A stretch of DNA of 64,000 nucleotides from Kineococcus rhizosphaerae (lineage in GTDB: Bacteria; Actinomycetota; Actinomycetes; Actinomycetales; Kineococcaceae). Shown here one piece after another: positions 62,484-64,000 of this stretch (the stretch's first letter is position 1; each line of letters opens with the position of its first letter). The notes under the pieces were generated by a model that saw only the letters and a program-made list of their open reading frames with translations, made no database searches and was not told the DNA's origin. A program made the position numbers and the translations under genes. The stretch lies in NCBI RefSeq assembly GCF_003002055.1, contig NZ_PVZF01000001.1:682001-746000 (forward strand). Reading direction: 5' to 3'.

Positions 62484-62777
62484 TCAGAGGTCGTCGTGGA
62501 CCGTGTAGCGCGTGAGCTTGCGGTCCGCGGTGATCGACCCGAGACGGTTCGCGCCCTCGGGGGTGGCCCGGAACGCCCGGTAGGCGTCGTCGGCCTCGAG
62601 GGACTCCCAGCGCTCGACGATGGCGACGTGGGTCTCGTCGGTGACGTCGAACGTCACCTCGCAGCCCAGGTTGCCCGCGAAGGCGCGGGTGGCCTCGAGG
62701 GTCTCGGTGATGATGGCCGGCGCCTGCTCGAGGCTGTCGGTCTTCAGGGTCAGTTCCAGGATCGCGATGACGGTCAC
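62484..62777 (-). CDS. Antibiotic biosynthesis monooxygenase (ABM) domain protein
   Basis: A 97-residue protein with VIAILELTLKTDSLEQAPAIITETLEATRAFAGNLGCEVTF and VAIVERWESLEADDAYRAFRATPEG, the ABM/YgiN ferredoxin-like fold, often a dimeric monooxygenase or heme-degrading relative. Substrate unknown. GTG 62777 has TAGCGT ending 7 bases upstream (62785-62790), which overlaps the stop codon of recX. GTG 62786 is an alternative. Confidence 0.85.
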   Translation of the reverse strand: MTVIAILELTLKTDSLEQAPAIITETLEATRAFAGNLGCEVTFDVTDETHVAIVERWESLEADDAYRAFRATPEGANRLGSITADRKLTRYTVHDDL

Positions 62778-62787
62778 CCGCCGCACG

Positions 62788-63285
62788 CTAGCCGAGGCCG
62801 TCCAGCTCCTCGCGCACGACCCGCAGCACGACGTCGGTGGGGAACCCGCGCCGCGCGAGCATCCCGAACAACCGCCGTTCGCGCACGGCCCGGTCGAGCC
62901 CGGCGGTCGAGCGCAGCTTGCGGCGCACGAGGTCGCGCGCCGCGTCGATCTGCGTGTCGTGGTCGACGGCCTCCAGCGCCTGGGCCGCGGTCTCGTCGTC
63001 GACGCCCTTGCGCCGCAGCTCCTGCGCCAGCGCCCGCCGGCCCCGGCCGGTGCTGCGTGAGCGCACCCACCCCTCGGCGAAGGCCTGGTCGTCGACGAGG
63101 CCGACCTCCTCGAACCGGTCGAGGACCTCGACCGCGACGTCGTCGGGGACGTCGCGGTCGGCCATCTTCTCGGCCAGCTGCGCCCGGGTGCGGGGCGCCA
63201 TCGTCAACTGCCGCAACGCGATGGAGCGTGCGACCTCGCGCGGGTCGGCCTCCCGGTCCGGGTTCTCGTCCGGACCGGGAGGCAC
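62788..63285 (-). CDS. recX: Regulatory protein RecX
   Basis: A 165-residue helical RecA modulator. Repeated three-helix units: ARSIALRQLTMAPRTRAQLAEKMADRDVPDDVAVEVLDRFEEVGLVDDQAFAEGWV, then RRALAQELRRKGVDDETAAQAL and LDRAVRERRLFGMLARRGFPTDVVLRVV. It caps RecA filaments. The GTG start is 17 bases after the recA stop, so the two are co-transcribed, the usual order in actinobacteria. Confidence 0.96.
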   Translation of the reverse strand: MPPGPDENPDREADPREVARSIALRQLTMAPRTRAQLAEKMADRDVPDDVAVEVLDRFEEVGLVDDQAFAEGWVRSRSTGRGRRALAQELRRKGVDDETAAQALEAVDHDTQIDAARDLVRRKLRSTAGLDRAVRERRLFGMLARRGFPTDVVLRVVREELDGLG

Positions 63286-63302
63286 CTGCCGCTGCGCTCG
63301 AC

Positions 63303-64000
63303 TCAGAACTCGACCTTGGTCTCTTCGTCGGCGGGAGCGTCCAGGCGGGCGCCGATGCCCAGCTTCTCCTTGATGCGCTTCTCGATCTCGTCGCCGAGGT
63401 CGGGGTTGTCGCGCAGGAAGGCGCGGGCGTTCTCCTTGCCCTGGCCGAGCTGGTCGCCCTCGTACGTGTACCAGGCGCCGGACTTGCGCACGAAGCCGTG
63501 CTCGACGCCGAGGTCGATGAGACCACCCTCGCGGGAGATGCCCTGGCCGTAGATGATGTCGAACTCGGCCTGCTTGAACGGCGGGGAGACCTTGTTCTTG
63601 ACGACCTTGACGCGGGTGCGGTTGCCGACGGGGTTCGTCCCGTCCTTCAGCGTCTCGATCCGGCGCACGTCCAGGCGCACCGAGGCGTAGAACTTCAGCG
63701 CCTTGCCGCCCGTCGTCGTCTCGGGCGAACCGAACATGACGCCGATCTTCTCGCGCAGCTGGTTGATGAAGATCGCCGTGGTGCCCGAGTGGTTCAGCGC
63801 ACCGGTGATCTTGCGCAGCGCCTGCGACATGAGGCGGGCCTGCAGGCCGACGTGGCTGTCGCCCATCTCGCCCTCGATCTCGGCCTTGGGCACCAGGGCC
63901 GCGACCGAGTCGATGACGATGATGTCGAGGGCGCCGGAGCGGATCAGCATGTCCGCGATCTCCAGCGCCTGCTCACCGGTGTCCGGCTGGGAGACCAGCA
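63303..64000 (-). CDS. recA: RecA recombinase (3' part; gene continues beyond the window)
   Basis: About 232 C-terminal residues. [99 protein letters not shown] is diagnostic: Walker [11 protein letters not shown], loop L1, and loop L2 with [18 protein letters not shown]. The C-terminal acidic domain ends DEETKVEF. It drives strand exchange and LexA cleavage. The start and promoter lie outside the window. Confidence 0.98.
   Translation of the reverse strand, partial: LVSQPDTGEQALEIADMLIRSGALDIIVIDSVAALVPKAEIEGEMGDSHVGLQARLMSQALRKITGALNHSGTTAIFINQLREKIGVMFGSPETTTGGKALKFYASVRLDVRRIETLKDGTNPVGNRTRVKVVKNKVSPPFKQAEFDIIYGQGISREGGLIDLGVEHGFVRKSGAWYTYEGDQLGQGKENARAFLRDNPDLGDEIEKRIKEKLGIGARLDAPADEETKVEF

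Overview
The window is GC-rich, densely coded actinobacterial chromosome with many GTG starts and GTGA/ATGA stop-start overlaps. The order recA-recX, gluDCBA, miaB, miaA, dapF, hflX, dinG-like, lexA, LysM gene, nrdR matches the conserved block seen in Corynebacterium, Mycobacterium and relatives. Protein style and the large exopolysaccharide locus suggest a Kineosporiaceae-like organism such as Kineococcus; the genus is an inference.

Bases 1-20044 are an exopolysaccharide locus. It holds a priming polyprenyl glycosylphosphotransferase, an O-antigen polymerase/ligase-like membrane protein, a Wzz-like chain-length protein, five GT4 and three GT2 glycosyltransferases, a Wzx flippase, an APH-fold kinase, a methyltransferase, two glycoside-hydrolase-like proteins (GHL15-like, exported; GH43-like) and a hexapeptide-repeat acyltransferase. 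Genes run on both strands, and two convergent pairs overlap at their 3' ends.

Bases 20045-34900 hold housekeeping and accessory genes: a VOC protein divergent from a WYL regulator, the principal sigma factor (its probable terminator lies inside the regulator's 3' end), a universal stress protein, DUF4192, DUF1232 and EcsC proteins, a spermidine-synthase-like protein overlapping a DedA protein, and a minus-strand run of PfkB kinase, UdgX, GntR regulator, MFS transporter and gnd. UdgX carries the KRRIH loop of the DNA glycosylases that crosslink to uracil-DNA. An aldo/keto reductase follows.

Bases 34700-48100 contain a YihY protein, a fused heterodimeric-type ABC exporter with one degenerate ATP site, a luciferase-like monooxygenase, a phosphoesterase whose C-terminus is a 12-bp tandem repeat, serA, a large membrane protein, an SDR, a DksA-like protein without zinc cysteines, a PAC2 protein and nrdR.

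Bases 48100-64000 are the SOS and tRNA-modification block: a LysM division-inhibitor-like gene, a DUF2277 gene and lexA with two SOS boxes, then a racemase, a DinG helicase, HflX, an RsmC-like methyltransferase, DapF, MiaA, an MT0933-type antitoxin overlapping a tiny proline-rich ORF, MiaB, the glutamate ABC transporter gluABCD, an ABM monooxygenase, RecX and the 3' part of recA. About ten genes have a TAnnnT box 6-8 bases before the start codon, the signature of leaderless transcripts. No tRNA, rRNA, IS element, prophage or CRISPR array was seen.
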